A stretch of DNA of 64,000 bases from Rhea pennata (Eukaryota > Chordata > Aves > Rheiformes > Rheidae): positions 2,666,001 to 2,730,000 of the forward strand of contig NW_026907680.1 of NCBI RefSeq assembly GCF_028389875.1. The letters are read 5' to 3'. This document shows, piece after piece, positions 38,174 through 52,200 of this stretch. The notes under the pieces were generated by a model. That model did not search any database. It saw nothing but the letters and a program-made list of their open reading frames with translations, and had not been told where the DNA came from. How positions within the stretch are numbered: position 1 is the stretch's first letter; each line of letters begins with the position of its first letter. The position numbers and the translations under genes are program-made.

Positions 38174-38511
38174 TTACGGTGCCAGACAAGCTCCATATCC
38201 CTGCAGGCTTGTTAGAGGGAAGTGCAGTGTGCCTGGCAATTTTTGAAACCCCTTGGAGTTTAGGTTCAGCCTGCGGCAAGGATTTCTCACTGCCAGACCA
38301 TTTAGTGGGAAACCATTACCGTGCTGTGTAAAGCAAATATTTTTCACCAGCTCTGTGTAGTGTTTTGTGCCAGTCACATCCTTTTTGTTCAGAATATCAC
38401 AATGCCTCTGTATTGCCCTGGAAAGTGGAGTCGTGGGGTGCATCTGCATTTGCTGCAGATTCTTCAGTAGATGCGTGGAGGCCAACACATGCACTTCCAA
38501 CTTCACCTGCA
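38174..38511 (-). other. Conserved open frame B, copy M (function unknown)
   Basis: Same frame, acceptor context and stop as 3433-3771. Differences include HPTTPLSRAIQRHCD and KKDVTGTKHYTELV. Open throughout. Confidence 0.3.
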
Positions 38512-38741
38512 CCTGGGAGAGGGGGAAAATATCCAGTGTTAGTTTTACAGCACACGTAGCCCAAAGCGTTTGTGGAAATAAATAGTTCATGGGACTGGAC
38601 GGTGCAAAAATGTAGAGAGATGTAAAGCCCTCAGAGGAAATCAAAATGAAGGGGACCCACACAGAGGAAGACATTTGATTTTTTGTGTTTGATTATCACT
38701 CAATGGGCTCTTGAAAGAGAGTGAAGGAAATTCCACTGGAT

Positions 38742-39050
38742 ATCCCCGTCAAAGGGATGGGGCCGAACTCTTTTCACTAGTGCCACGCAACAGGACAAGA
38801 GGCAATAGGCACAAACAGAACCAGTTGAAGCTCCGCCTCAATATGAGGAGGAATTTCTTTCCTGTAAGAGTGACCAAGCACTGGGAGAGGTTTCCCAGAG
38901 ACATTGTGGAGTCTCCTTCTCTGGGGAGATTCAGACCCTGCCCGGATGCAACCCTGTCTAACATGGTCTAGGTGACCCTGCCTGAGCAGGGAGGTTGGAC
39001 TAGATGATCTCCTGAGGCCCCTTCCAACCTTACCCATTCTGTGATTCTGT
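38742..39050 (+). mobile_element. CR1 LINE 3' end, absent from copy L
   Basis: Short CR1 fragment (LNMRRNFFPVRVTKHWERFP block, GTGACCCTGCCTGAGCAGGG, tail CATTCTGTGATTCTGTG). It is flanked by GGATATCC and ATATGCACC; copy L has the joined GTGCATATCCAG. Also present in copy R at 57259-57572. Confidence 0.9.
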
Positions 39051-39754
39051 GATATGCACCACACGTTTTCAGAAAACCCACCGACCATATCTACTTACAC
39101 CATTGGCCAACCTGGACCCCTGCAGGTCTCTCTGTCTCCAAGCGTACCATCTTCACAGCTCAGAAAGGCAGTTTTATGGAGGACAAATCTTTTAGCCGCT
39201 TTCTGCTGAGCCTTCTCGATGGAGATGTATATGCATACACACACACACAGGTACCACTTGCCCTGTCGAAACTTCCATTTTTTACCAGGGAAACTCCTCT
39301 ACAGGACTATGTAAACCAACCAAGAAGACCCTCAGTGTCTTCCTGCATCGAGCACAATCAGATAAAGTCTCAAAAGCCAATAAATGACATTGCTCCCAGT
39401 CAGCACGGGATAACATTCAAAAATGCTAGTGTTAGGCAATAGGTTTGTGGACACGCCAGCAAATGTTGAAAGCTGTAGAGAAACAAATCACAGTGCTGGG
39501 TGAGGAAAAGATCCTGGAGCAAAAAGGACCTCTCTGATGATCTCCGTGCTTTGAAATAGGTCCTGTCACAAAGCAGGGACTGCAGAGGAACCAGTTTGCC
39601 CTCCTCCTCTGCCCATACCTTTCCTTTGTCAGAGCCTGGGAAGCACACTGTATACACGAGTGGAAGGCCCACATCTCCAGTGGATCTGAGGAGCTTTCCT
39701 TCTCTGACAATACCTATGCAGAATCTTCCTGGACGGTTGTGCAAATGGTGCCCG
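39051..39754. other. Duplicated stretch, copy M; no gene recognised
   Basis: Mirrors 56542-57258 of copy R. A short CA repeat lies at 39237-39248. No coding signal accepted. Confidence 0.5.
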
Positions 39755-40159
39755 TAGGAGCCACAGTTGTCTCAGTGTGGCAGGGGACACTGCCAGGGAG
39801 TTCTTGTTTTCTTCTTGAAATTGTATGAGTAAAGAGAAAAGCAAGAACTCAGCCCGTCCAGGAGAGCTCCTGCTGAAGGTGGCAGCCCAGCATGCCAAGA
39901 GACCCACTTGTGTTCTGAGGCCGTACTTGAAGACCAGGCTGAGAAAATTGTGGGCTTTCGCTGAGGACTTTGGCTCCCCAGTATGGCTTAAGGCCTTTGT
40001 GATGAGGAGTTCCCGCACCCTTTTCCGATCCAAATCATGCTCCCATACAGGCAGCTGACTCTCTGCTGCGACAAACGTGGTCTGGAGGAAAAAGCCAGCC
40101 CAAGATGTCTTTCTGCCTTGCTTGCTTCTGGTAGGGATCAATCTTTTCAAACAAACCAA
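39755..40159 (-). other. Conserved open frame A, copy M (function unknown)
   Basis: Open frame matching 335-727, with KRVRELLITKALSHTGEP and further to VSPATLRQL. It reads beyond the point where the L frame stops. Confidence 0.25.
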
Positions 40160-41246
40160 AACCAGAACCTCTCATTCCTCTCCATGTTATAGGCTCCCCA
40201 AATAAGAGCTACAGAAGGACCAAAGCACAGGGAATGGCTGGGCAATAAAGTGCCAGAGGGTATTTGCTGCAGGAGGAGTAAGGCCTCTTGGGGAGTAAAT
40301 GACCACATCTGAACTTTGTATGCACCGGGGCAGGCTGTGAGCTAACAGCTCTTGGTCAGGAAGGAGAGGCAAGAGAGAGGTCGCTGAAAGCCGCATCTCC
40401 TTGCCGTGCGGAGGTGAGAAGATGCCCAGCAGAAGTGCTTTGAAGAGGAAGAGAGAAGCCAAGCAAGGAGCCGCATGTGGCCCTGCCACACATTGACGGT
40501 GTGCTTTCAGCCCAAGGTGGGGGTGCACTTCTGGAAGGACCAAGCGGACAAAGGCTTTGTGTCTCCTGCCTCTGGCTGAGGAAGCTCCCAGGCCCCAGGC
40601 TGCTGGAAGAAGACCCTGTTGGGGCAATCACTGCATTCTTTGCGGTTCTGCATTTACTTGCTGCTGTTCCAGCCTGTGCTAGAAAGACTGTGCTGAAGCA
40701 CCAGCAGCTCTCGGAAAACTGACCTCAAGCACTTAGTGAGCTGCAGTTTGCAAGCAGAACCTCCGTGTACTTGCTGCTGCTCCAGCCTTTGCAAGAGAGG
40801 CCTAGGCTGGAGTAACATCTCGTTGGAGTCAGACCCTCTCCTAAGCCAGAGGTCTGTCTGCAGAGAAGGCAGTGCCTGGCCTGGCCCTGGGGCCTGTGGG
40901 GCAGAGGCTCTGCGGGCTGGCAGAGGCCATGTGGGGTTTTCTGGGAGGAAAACATCTGCACTGGAGGAGAAGAGAGCTAAATTCCCTAATTCTCCCTCCC
41001 ACCGCACTTCTGTTCTGCGTTCCTCCCCTTCTCGCACCATGGCTCCACCGCCTGCAGCTTTTCCTGCCAGCACCAAATGCCCTCTCCCATGTCTATTGCC
41101 TGCCTTAGCCAACAGACCCCAGCCCACTTCTGGGGCACTTGTCTGTGCCCCAGAGAGCCCTCCCGGCAGCAGGGCACTGCCTCGGGGCACCCACCTCTTG
41201 GCAGGTGCCAAGGAGCAGCTCCAAAAAGGCTCCTGGGGCCAGCAGA
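40160..41246. other. End of copy M; partly absent from copy L
   Basis: About 40187-40700 is shared with copy R (55560-56115) in reverse and missing from L; 40900-41246 pairs with 1-310. An open frame on the minus strand at 40187-40470, GKEMRLSATSLLPLLPDQEL and on, is shared with R (about 55900-56115, plus) after a possible acceptor. Function unknown. Confidence 0.4.
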
Positions 41247-43205
41247 GCTGCTGCTGCTGCTGCTGCTGTGCGTGGGCAGAGCAGGGGCAAAAGCACTTTC
41301 TGAGCTTCCCCACAGACCTGCTGACCCCTCAGCAGCCTCCCCAGTCTCCAGCTCTTCTCCAGCCTTGGCACCTCCTTTTCCCTTCCCCCAAAACAACAGC
41401 GTGGAACAGAAAGCCAACACTCAGGAAACCTCCTTCCCTGTGGAGTGGTCCCTGCCTTGACTTTCCTCCGGGCAAGCTCCTGGGGCTGAGCAGCAGCTCT
41501 GAGCAGCCTTGCCCCACACAGCCTCTGATCTGGGACAGCAAGATCCTGCCCTTCTGTGGGCTGCTACTTCCCACCATGGCTTCTCCACGCAGCCCTGCAG
41601 GCAGTTGCCCAGGCGGGCTGAGTGCTGACCATCGCAGGTGGCAGAGGCATGGCCCTGGGCACCCTGACCTCCCAGGACACTGCTCTCAGCCACAGCCCTG
41701 GGCACACCTGGCTGCACGCACGCCCTGCTCGCACAGCCCTGCCGCCCTCCCCGGTAGAAGGGAGCCGTGCCGCCCTGTCCCTCGGACACTGTGGCAGCAA
41801 GTCCCTGCCCTAAAGCACCAGCTGCTCCACCGAGAGAGCTCTCTGGAAAGATGGCCTCAACCATCACCTGCGCGAGGTCTCCAGGACCCCGCGAGCAGCT
41901 CAGCAGCACTGCCCTGCAGCCAGAGACTTCCCACTGGAAGGGCTCTGCCCATTTCTGCCGCAAGGAGCTCTCAGCTGCTGCCTCCCTCCTGAGCGTCCGG
42001 AGCTTCCCTCCGTTTTGTCTCAGCTCAGCTCAGCACAGGCAGGCAGTGCCCTCAGCACTGCGGCTCCTGGCAGAGGAGCTGCTCCTGCACCCAGCAGGAA
42101 AGTCATTTCCCCAGGCTTCTAGCAGTGAGTGAGCTGAGTCAGCCTGGGCCCCTCATTTCTTTGGGGAGAAGCCCTCCAGGTGGCGGGACAGACACCTCCA
42201 TCCCATGCACGCCACTAACCCCCAGGACGGTTGTGGGATTCATCCTGCTTAAGCTGCCGTGTGCCCAAAAGAGGTGCACAGAAGTGTGCGAGCTCCTTGT
42301 CCCCCCTCCCATTTCCAGTCCAAGGTGGTGGAAGGTGGGAGTCAGCTGCTGCCGTGGAAACACTGGGTGACACCAGAGGTGCCAGAGGTGATCCAGGGCA
42401 TGCGCAAGTGCCTGCGAGCTCTCCCTGGGCAATGTGGAGAGACACAGACCCGTGTGTGGCATCATCTGGGGGCTCTGGGGGACATTCCAAGAGGCAGGAT
42501 GCACCAGCTGCCCACGCCTGGCAGGAAGAAACTTCTGCTTCAGCACTGAGGCAGGGCTTTGCTGCCTGCCAAGGCCTTGCTGGAGGTTTCCCTGCCATCG
42601 GTCCGTTCTCAGCAATTCCTTGCACCGGGGGCAGCAGGAGCCGCAGCCTGTGCTGTGTCGCCATGGGTGGAGGCTGGTGCAGTGCCCCACTGCCCCCCTC
42701 CCCTCGCAGCCAGGTTTCCCGCATGGGGCCATGGCCTGGCTGAGTGCAGCCGCAGCACCCAGCCCAGCCGGTCCCCCGGTGGGGTTATCCCTGCCCCAGG
42801 ACCTCCCCAGTGCGGGGGTCACGGCAGCCCCACAAGTGCCCCGTGCAGCCCCTCCCCACTGCAGGGCCAGCACTGGCCGGGGGCCCCGGGGGTCCCGGTC
42901 CCCTCTGTGACACGGGCTGGCGTCACAGGGGACATCCCTGCCGGGTCACAGCCACCGCTGCCCTCTCCCGCCCGCCCACGCACCCTCCCCACTCGTCCCG
43001 CACAGCCCGCCGCAGCGCAGGCGCTGGGGCTGCTCTGGGCACCGCTGTGCTGCCAGGAGCTGACGAGCCCCAGCGGGAGCTGGCGACGGGAGCCCGGGGC
43101 AGCGCGGGGCTGCGCTGAAGGGCGCAGCAGGAGCAGCCGAGCGGCCAGGAAGCCTTTGCAGGGACCCTCCTGCTGCGCGGCCAAGCCAGAGCGCCCGGCA
43201 CGGAC
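41247..43205. promoter_or_regulatory. Upstream region of the CCDC81-like gene
   Basis: Low-copy in the window. A CTG run (41249-41268) opens it. About 42760-43205 is CpG-dense with no TATA box and leads into the ATG at 43206, fitting a CpG-island promoter. A short plus-strand open frame at about 42320-42549 has no recognisable domain. Confidence 0.4.
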
Positions 43206-46200
43206 ATGGAGCTCCGGGACGCTGGCCGCGCCACGCAGCGTGAGCAGCGGGTGCCCGTCATCCCCCCGCGGGGTAAGGCCTTCGCGACCTCCTTGCCCAG
43301 GATTGCTGTCGAGAGGCTGAGCGCCAAGATGGGCTGTAGATGCCCGGGGGCTTTGGGGAGCCTGGGCAGTCTGGGGGTGCCCCAAGGGTCCTCCGCTGAT
43401 GGTGCCTTGTGGTGCAGGGGGCATGACGTTTCTTTGCCTTGCTTTGCAGTGGCCGTGCCCATCTGGGAGGGTGTCTCCAACTACATCCAGGAGAAGCTGG
43501 TGCTGAACAAGGTGGATGTGCCATCCTCTCCCTCCCCTCCCATACCCATGCTGGCAGCAGCACTGACCCCTCGGGGCCATGGGCCGCAATAGTCCTGCCC
43601 CTCCTCTCCAAGCAGAAGCAACCTCCCTGCAGAAGCATGCTGCAAATGACAGCTGTGCCCCAGACCGACTTCTCCCAAAAGGGAGGTGCCCAATGTGCAG
43701 TGCAGCTGCGGTTGCTGGAAGGGTGGGAGGCTTTCTGGGCCCTCTCTGGAGATCCTGGCAGAGTGCAAGGCCAGAAAGGGAGCTGTTCTGGGAAAGCCTT
43801 TTCTTCGTGTGCTGGAGGGGCGGCAACGTTGCCTTTGGAGGCTGAGGAGGAGGGGGAGGAAACTATGGGGAATGGCCTTCTCAGGGAGTTCTCCAGGGCT
43901 TCCGCCAAGCTTTCCAGAAGGCTCTGTCTTGCCCCTTTGCATGCCAGCCATGGGCAGGGCACCTAGCACCGTGGCCATGCTTTGAGAACAACTCTCTCTT
44001 TGTCTGTCTCCCATGCTTCTAAGGCTTCTCTCTACTTCTCCGGCTGCAGGATGTGAGAATTATTCCCCTTGGCAACTTCAGTGTTGCTACAAAACAAGTC
44101 GTTCCTAGCAAGAAAAGTCATCTGACTGTTCAGAGACCCGCATTTCGCCTCTCAAGCAACCTTGTGGATCTTCACGGCCTCAGCCACGAGGAGGCCTCTG
44201 TTGCTGGTAAGAAGGCAGACTGAAACCTCGGCTTCCCCTGGGGACATCGCGGGGCTGTGGCTCTCTGCTGTTTCCCAGGGGCTGTTAGAAATTGAGACTT
44301 GCTGCCCCGGGTGCTGAGCAGAGCTTCAGGGTGTTTTGATTGTCACAACATTATAATGCAGAATCCAACGAGAGTCTCTCGGTGTGTCTCTCTCTTGCAC
44401 TGGCTCGAACACGTGGCTCCATAGTGGGGCTTTTGTGGCTGCTGCTTCCAGTGCCGTGTAGTTGCCACTGTTGTTCCCTGTTGATGCCACAGCAGCCGTC
44501 TGCTCAAAAGGACAAGTCCTTCCTATTGCTTCCTAACACCGATGGATTAAGAGGCAGCGTGGAAGGCTGTTGTGCAGCCCATGTGTTTTCCTCCTCCTTT
44601 GGAGCCAGCGTGACATGGCACAGCTAAGGCTCGTCAAAGCATGCATGGCCTGAGTGCCGGCACCATTCCTCTGTGCACTGCCTTCTGCTGGCAGCTGGCC
44701 CTCCTGCTGCTCTGCTTGGCCTGCCCTCCTGCCTCCCGCTCCCAGGAGGTGGCCAGGGCTTGCTCTTGGTGTCTGTGCAGGGAAGGAAGCCCTGCGGTAG
44801 CCTTGTCCGAGGAGGCTGCAGAGTGCTTTGAATTTGGGCCAGGGAGGGCTGACAGGAGCCCCCCTCCTGTGGGGGCTTTTGTGGGGGTTAAAGCAGAGAG
44901 CTCTGCAGCTCCGTGCTGCCGCAAGACCTTCAGGCGCCCAGCACTGTGTGGGAGCCTGCTGAAGGGCTCCGTCCGTGACTGTGCTGCTCTTTGCTTGTTG
45001 CCTAGGGTGCAGGAAAGCTGAGACCCTCAAGTATCCTCACGTAGCCGTGGCCATCTCCATGCCTTGGAAAACAGTGGCGGCCTGCGTGGAGGAGACCGTG
45101 TACCTTCTGTCTTGCTGCCTGGCCAATGGGAAGAACGTGGCCCTTCTTTTCAAGGGCATTGGCGTGCTTCTCATTGAAGGCAAAGAGGTGACAATGTGGT
45201 TTTACAGAGGCTTTCTGCGCAGGCTGAATGCCTCCCCACAGCTGCTCAAAGCTCTTCTGGATGTAAGTCTGCCTTTTTCCACAGCTCTCCTTCTCACCCC
45301 TTTGCAAGCCTGGCCAAGTCCAAAGCAACCGCTTTCCCCCCACTGCCAGGTCCTGGGAGTTCTTTCCTGCTAGGCTTCCTCCAGAAGTCTTCCAGAAAGT
45401 CAGCCTTTCCTTGGGGTCTTTGTGTTAGGATCCCATTTGTCTCCAGGCCTCCTCTGGCCATGTTTGGGATTGTGGGGCAGTGCGTCCAACAGCTGCTCCT
45501 CAAGTTGCAGAAGACTCTCGGGGTTTGTCACAGACAAAGTCATTGCAAGCCAGGGCCTTTGCCCAGGTCTCCAGTGCAGCCGTGTCATTCAGCCTGGGCT
45601 TTCTGGTGCAGAAGGCCTCTGCTAGCCTCCCTTGACTTCTCCACTACGCAACAAGTGCTCTCCTGCATCAGTCTCTTGGCTCTTGCCCTTGACAGAAGCC
45701 TGCCAGTGTTTCTGGCCATCTGCCTGTATTATTCCGCACCTGCTGGTCTGTAGAATGGAGGTGGGGGTGGCTGTGAGCAAGAGCGAGGGGTGTTTCCCTC
45801 TTTCTGAGTGGCAGCTTCTTCTCTGATTAGTGGAAACATGGTCTGCCCTTGTGGGCAGCAAGGTCCTTTTCTTCGTAGCATCTCACCCATGTCTCTGCCC
45901 TTTGCAGATGCCAGAGATGAGGCATTCAGTTCTCACAAGCACCCAAACAGCGGCTTCCCTGATCCATTCTGGCTCTCTCATTGTCTTTCCAACGTGAGTA
46001 CTTTGGTTTGCTCCTTTCCACCTGAGTTCCTGGCTCACCCAAAGAGCAGCTCCTCACTGCAGGTTTGGTCGAGGTGTGTTGCCAGAGCTAGTGAAGGCTG
46101 CTCAGGATGTGCTTGCAGAGCAAGTCTTCCGAGGAGTTGGATCCCCGTGTGCTGCAGCCATGCCCTGGCTTTGTTTGGGCTCTGTGTGGGGGTTCTGCTG

Positions 46201-49200
46201 AGCTCTGTGCTGGCTCCCACCTTGTGAAGGCCTTTGTTCCACTAGTGGCCCAGGAATGGAGGCTGTTCTTTGCAGATGCTCTGCCCTGAGCTTGGGAGGG
46301 ATTGCAAGGGCTGTGGAGGTCTAGATTAGAATTTCCTAAGAGGGTGGAAAGCTGGAGGAAAGGGGCCTTGTCTGATGTGCCTGCACAGGAGCCTGCTCAG
46401 GAGCTGTCAGACAGGCTGCAGTGTTGACCTGGAGGGTTTGCTTTGGAAAGCTGAGAAGGAGCTCTCTCCCCAGGGGTAGAGGGAAGGCCTGGAGCAGTGT
46501 GAGGAGGAAGCTTGTGGGCCTGCAGGCAGGCATGCTGGGTCCCTGCACTTCCTGAGGGAGTCCTGCAGGAGATGACCTGTCCTGCATATTCCCCTTTGGG
46601 AAAGGCTGCTGTTTGTATCAGCTTCGCAATGTGCCTGCACGCCCAGAATTCACAGAAGCAGCAAAGGACATGCGGGGCCCTTCCTTGCGAGTGGTGTCTT
46701 TTTCTGGTTTACAGGTATGTGCTTGAGAGTGCCCCTCGAAGACCATCTGTGGGAGCTGTGAAGCCCACGTGGGAAGAGGAGAAGGGACTAGATGTTGCCA
46801 GCAGCAAGGAAGGTAATGGAGTGGCTGATGCCTGGCTGGGCTTTGCACCTTCTCTTTTGTTGGTCCTTGGCAGGGCATTGGAGCCAAGGCTGCAGCACCG
46901 TGGCTCGCCTAGCATGAGGCACTAGAGGCAAGGCAGCTCAGCCCTGATGGGGAGTCGACAATCTGCTCACTTGTGCCAAGACTTCCTTCCACCTTCAAAG
47001 CAATTCGTTCTGCCCTTGCCTTCTGTGTTTCTCCTACACATTCCCAAAGCACAGCCTTTGGCTTGACTGTGTGTTTTCTTCCCTTCTGATTGCAGAGCAT
47101 GTATCTGGCCAGCGCCTCCTCCAGCGAGAGAGGCAGCCTGAATCCAAAGTGGTGGCTACCAATGTGGAGGAAGGCACGGTGGAGGAAGAGCCTCGAGGCA
47201 GGTGAGACACTTGGGAATTTCCGGGAATGGCGGAGGGTGACCCTGTAGCCTTGTGTGTCTTGGAGGGTGATGTTTCCCTTGGACACAAGGTCCTGAGGAG
47301 CTCTGAATGCCTTTTAAGCTCTGCCACGAGGACTAGGCCTCCGTTGCTGGCTGGGCAGACAAGAGCAAGTGCCTGGCAGAGCCTGCTCTTGGCTTTCTGC
47401 CCCCGCTGCCTCTGCTTCCAGCTTCCAGACCTTTGGGCAACTCAATGTAATAGGTCCTTTGGGAAGAGGAGGGCCTTTTCCCCTAGCCCATAGATGAAAG
47501 TAAGGAGAATGCTGCTCATCTGTGGAGAGCAGGGCTGGGTGTCTCAGGGCAATTTTGGAGGCTGAGGAAGAGTCTGCATGCCCTTGTCAAGCCTTGTGGG
47601 GAGCTAAGTGGAAAAGCTCAACTGCTGTGAGGTGGAAGAGGGGTCTGCAGGGAATGCTGCTGGAGGAGAGGATGCCTTGGGTGAATATCTCCCCAAAGCT
47701 GTGGTGTTTCCCCTTGGGCAGTGCCCTTCCTTTGACTGCCAGCAGCAAGGAGGAAGGAGGGTCATTTCCAGGCAGCAGTCAGGGGTGGTGAGCAGAAGGC
47801 TCGAGAGGGTGTGGCCTTGGCTCAGGCAGCCCTTAGAGGCAAGGGCGAGTTGTTTGGGCACTTGGAAGAGGATGGGAAGGAGGGACATGAGTGCCTGAAG
47901 ACGGAAGGACTACAAGGGACAGAGCAGTTATTCCCGGTTCCATTTCTGAAGCTTCCAAGAAAGCTTGTCCTTGGGGGCCACACCGCAGTGGCTACTGGAG
48001 TGCTCAGGACAGTGGGTAATGGTGTGTGCTGGAGCCTGTCCTTGGAGCTGACCCTGCTGCTCTCCTTGGTGCCTGGAGAAAAAGTCTTGATGTGGGCACC
48101 CAGAGCTTTCCCTCGGGCACGCTGTGCAGCCCTGGGTGTTTGGGTGGTGGAGAGTCTCTGTGTCAAACTTCCCCACGGTGTGTATTTGCAGCATGCTGCC
48201 AGCAATTCAGCCTAGCTCTGCAAAGGAGGATTTACTGGGCTGGAGGAAGCAGCTGCCAGACGCCAGAGCGGGAGCTGGCTGGCCCGAGATTGGCTATCAG
48301 AATTCAAGAGAGGTAGGTGCTCCTGATGGAGGTCCTTCTTTTGGCAGCTTGCTTTCTGCCAAAGCATTGTGGTGTGGGTGCTGGCTGGACAAGAGCCCTT
48401 CCCATGGGTTCCTCTGGGCCCTGCCTGACTGTCCCCGGGGTTTGCTGTCAAAGGCGCTGCTTGTGCTCCACTTCTGCAGTGCATCTCTCATGACTCCTTC
48501 ACTCTCCATTAACGTCTCCCAGCAGAGCCTCTGGGGCCCTCGCTCTAGTGGCCGTGGAACTGCTGGGCCTTTCTGCTATAGCAGATGGAGAGATTCTGTT
48601 CAGCGGTGTGATTATTCAGATGCTTGGTTCAAACAGGAAAGGGATGTTCAGCGTTGCTGGGCTTCCCTTCAGGGTAAAAGAGCACTGACAGGGAAGGGTC
48701 AGAGCAGAGGCTGAGAAAGAACCTTCCCTTCTGGGAAAACAGAGCTGCCGTAACCCCCACTGCCCTCTCTCATCCTCCCTAGCAGGACTGCCCTGCACAT
48801 TGCCCTAGAGTTCAGTGAGCTGCCTTCCTCTGCGCTCGCCTGCCTTGACTTCCCAATGCTCTGCTGGATCAGACTCTTTGTGCTTGCCCTGGACATAATC
48901 CTGTCAGAGTTTTTTTTTTTTTTTTTTTTTTTTTAGACATTTGCCCATATTCCCCTGCAGCTGCTGTTGTGTAGAATGGAGGGGCTGCTGTGAGCAACAA
49001 CGATGGGTGTTTCTGAGTTTCTGAGAGGCAGCTTCCTCTCTGAGCAGTGCAAACATTGGCTGCCCATGCCAGCAGCAAGAGCCTTTCCTTGGCAGCATCT
49101 CACCTCTCTTTCTCACCTTTGCAGATGAAAATACACAGGGATTCAATCCCAACAGCTCCTAAAGCAGCTCCGATTGTGTCCCCTGCATCTCTTCCAAACA

Positions 49201-52200
49201 TGTTCCTAAGGTGAGTACTTTCCCTTACTTCTTTTCCCCCTGCCTGACGAAGGCAGCAGCCTCTCCGCCAGGGTTTGTTAGGGCTGCAGTGCCAGGGCTG
49301 GTGAAGGCTGCTCTGAAAGTGCTTTGGGAGCAAAAATTCCAAGCAGCTGGGTCCCAGTGACCTGCATGCATGCGCTGCCTTCATCTGGGCTCTGTGGGTG
49401 GGGAGAGGGTTCAGCAGAGCTCTGTGCTGCCTCCCACTATGCAAGAGCTTAATGCTTGACTGCCTTGATACCTTTCTCCTTCTTCGACACTGGGTGCCCA
49501 GCAACAACCTATTGCCCATCCCTGAACACAGAGTGTTCAGGTCTTATGTAGTTGGCAGGACAGCAGGTAATGCTGTGCCTTGGAGCCTGTCCTGGCAGAT
49601 GACCCTGCTGCTCTCCTCACTGCCTGGAGAGAGTCTCCCTTGGGCTCCTGGAGCTCTCCTTCAGGCATGACGTGCAGCCCCAGGTGTTTTGGTGGGAGGT
49701 GATGCACTGATGTGGCCACACTCAATGGGAGCCCTGTGCTTCTGCTGCAGAATTGCCTTCTGCTGCAGGAGCAGGTGTGAAGCTGGTGAGGGCCAGGTGG
49801 GGACCCTACTCCCCCTGTGCTCATATCACCTCTCCGCGGTGTGTATTTGCAGGCCGGTGCCAGTCACCTCAGAGTGCTCTGCACAGAGTGCAGCAGCGGG
49901 CAGGAAGAAGAAACGGAGAGAACTAGCTGCATGTCCTCTGAGCGAGGGCCGTCAGAGGTCTGGCGTGGTAAGTGCTCCTCATTGAGGCCCTTCATGTGCC
50001 AGCCTGCTTTCTGCCCAGGCCTTGTGCTATGGGCGCTGGCTGTACAAGAGCCCTTCCCATGGGCTCTGCTGAGCCTTGCAAGACTTGGCCCGGGGCTTGC
50101 CTTCACAGGCACCGCTTGTGCTCCAGGTTTGCAGTATAGCTCTTGCTGCTGCGCCCTCCTTGAACACACCAGCGGAGGCACCGGGGCCCCGTTTTTTGAT
50201 TGCCTCTGAACTGCAGAGCCTTTCTGCAATAGAAAATTCAGTTTCTGCTCAGTTGTGTGATTAATGAGAATGGGATGTTCAGTGTCGCTAGTCTTTCCTT
50301 CAGGGCAGTAGGGTGTTTGCAGGAAGGCGCATGGGAAGGGTCAGAGCAGAGCCTGAGAAATAATTTTCCCTTCTGGGAAAAGAGACCTGCCGTAGCCCCC
50401 ACTGCCCCCTCCTCTCCTCCCTGGCAGGACTGCCCTGCACATTGCCCTTGATCTTCGTCAGCGGCCCTCCCCTGCGCTGCCCTCCCTCAGTCTCTCCCTT
50501 AGGCAAGAACTGCTCTCCTGGATCAGCCTCTTGGCTCTTGCCCTGGACAAAAGCCTGCCAGAGCTTTTCCCCATTTGCCTGTATGTCCAGGGAGCAGCTA
50601 TTGTGTAGAATGGAGGGGTTGCAGTGAGCAAGAGAGAAGGTTGTTTCTGCTGTTCTGAGAGGCAGCTTCTTCTCTGAACAGTGCAAACATTGGCTGCCCT
50701 TGTGAGCAGCAAGATCCTCTTCTTGGCAGCATCTCACCTGTGTTTCTCCCCTGTGCAGATGCTGGAGATGAGAGACTCGATCCTTGCAGCCACCAAAGCC
50801 CTCGATGTCCAGGCCCGTACTCCCCGCCGCCATATGTTTCCAACGTGAGTATATTTGATGGCTCCCTAGCCTCCAGTTTAGCAAGGGAGCATCTTCTCAG
50901 CACAGGTTTGTTAGGGCTGCAGTGCCAGGGCTGGTGGAGGCACTCTGAAAGTGCTTTGGGAGCAAGACTTCCCAGCGACAGCGTCCCTGTGACCTACGGG
51001 CATGCTCTGCCTTCATGTGGGCTTTGTGGGGGGCTTTGGCCAACTCTGTGCTGGCTCCCACCACACAAGGGCTTTATTCTGGGCTGCCTTCATGCCTTTC
51101 TCCTTCTCTGTTGCTGGGTGCCCAGCAGCAATCTATTGCCCATCCCTGAACACCAAGTCCTTGGGGCCACAGAGCAGTGGCTAATGCAGTTGACAGGACA
51201 CAGGTAATGGTGTGAGTTGGAGGCTGTCCTTGTAGGGGACCCTGCTGCTCTCCTTGCTGCCTGGAGAGAAAGTCTTGCTGTGGGCACTCGGAGCTCTCCA
51301 GCGGGCACGTTGTGCAGCTGTGGGTGTTTTGGCGGGAGGTGATTTCCGTGTCTGTGGATGTGATCCCCGTCAGTGGAACCCCCGAGCTGCTGCTGCAGAA
51401 CTGCCTTCTGCTGCAGAGGCAGGTGCCCCCCTTGGGAGCGCTGCGTGGAGTCCAAACTCCCCAGCTTCCCCGGGCTCATGCCACCTCCCTGGTGCCTGTT
51501 CGCAGGATGTTTTCCACCACCCCAGAGTGTTTTGCCAAACGGCCGGCACCAGGCGCCTGGGAACAACCGCCACGTGCTAGAGTGCGAGCTGTGTGGGCTG
51601 TGAATGAAAGCGCTCCGAAGGGAAGACAGGTAGGTGCTCCTCCCTGAGCTCCTTTGTCTGCAGAAGCATTCTTCTCTGGGACAAGAGCCCTTCCCATGGG
51701 CTCTGCTGAGCCCTGGCTGACTTGGCCCAGGGCTTGCCTTCAAAGGCACTGCTTGGGCTCTAGTTTTGCAATATAGCTCTTGCTGCTGCTCCCTCCTTGA
51801 ACACTCCAGCAGAGCCCCTGGGGCCCTCTCTTTTTTTCTGGCCATGGTAGTGCTGGGGTTTTCAGTGAGAGACCATGGAGAGTTTCTGCTCAGCTGTGTG
51901 ATTATTGAGATGCTTGGTGTGAATGAGAAGGGGATGTTCAGCGTGGCTGGTCTTCGCTTCAGGGCAATAGGGTGCTGGCAGGAAGGCTCAGGAGAAAGGT
52001 CACAAAGCCTGGGACATGTTGCGGTGCCCCTTGCTCTTCTGCCGCTGGGGCTGCGGAGCCCCTGCCTGCAGCAGCCGTTGTCCGGCGGGGGGCCCAGGCC
52101 AAGCCAGAGCTAGGAGCCTGGTGATTGCCAAGGTCCTGCAGTCCCCGGATGCTGGTGAGAAGCATGTGGAGAGCAGCGGAGTGGACTTGGAAGTGGGGCA

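Noticed and set aside
42320..42549. Possible HEAT-repeat (MROH-like) fragment in a 75-codon frame
   Set aside because: Resemblance too weak (a VIQGMRKCLRAL-like stretch only), no splice sites and no second repeat.
42139..44014. Minus-strand frames of 170-335 codons
   Set aside because: Antisense to the promoter and first exons of the CCDC81-like gene; no motif recognised.
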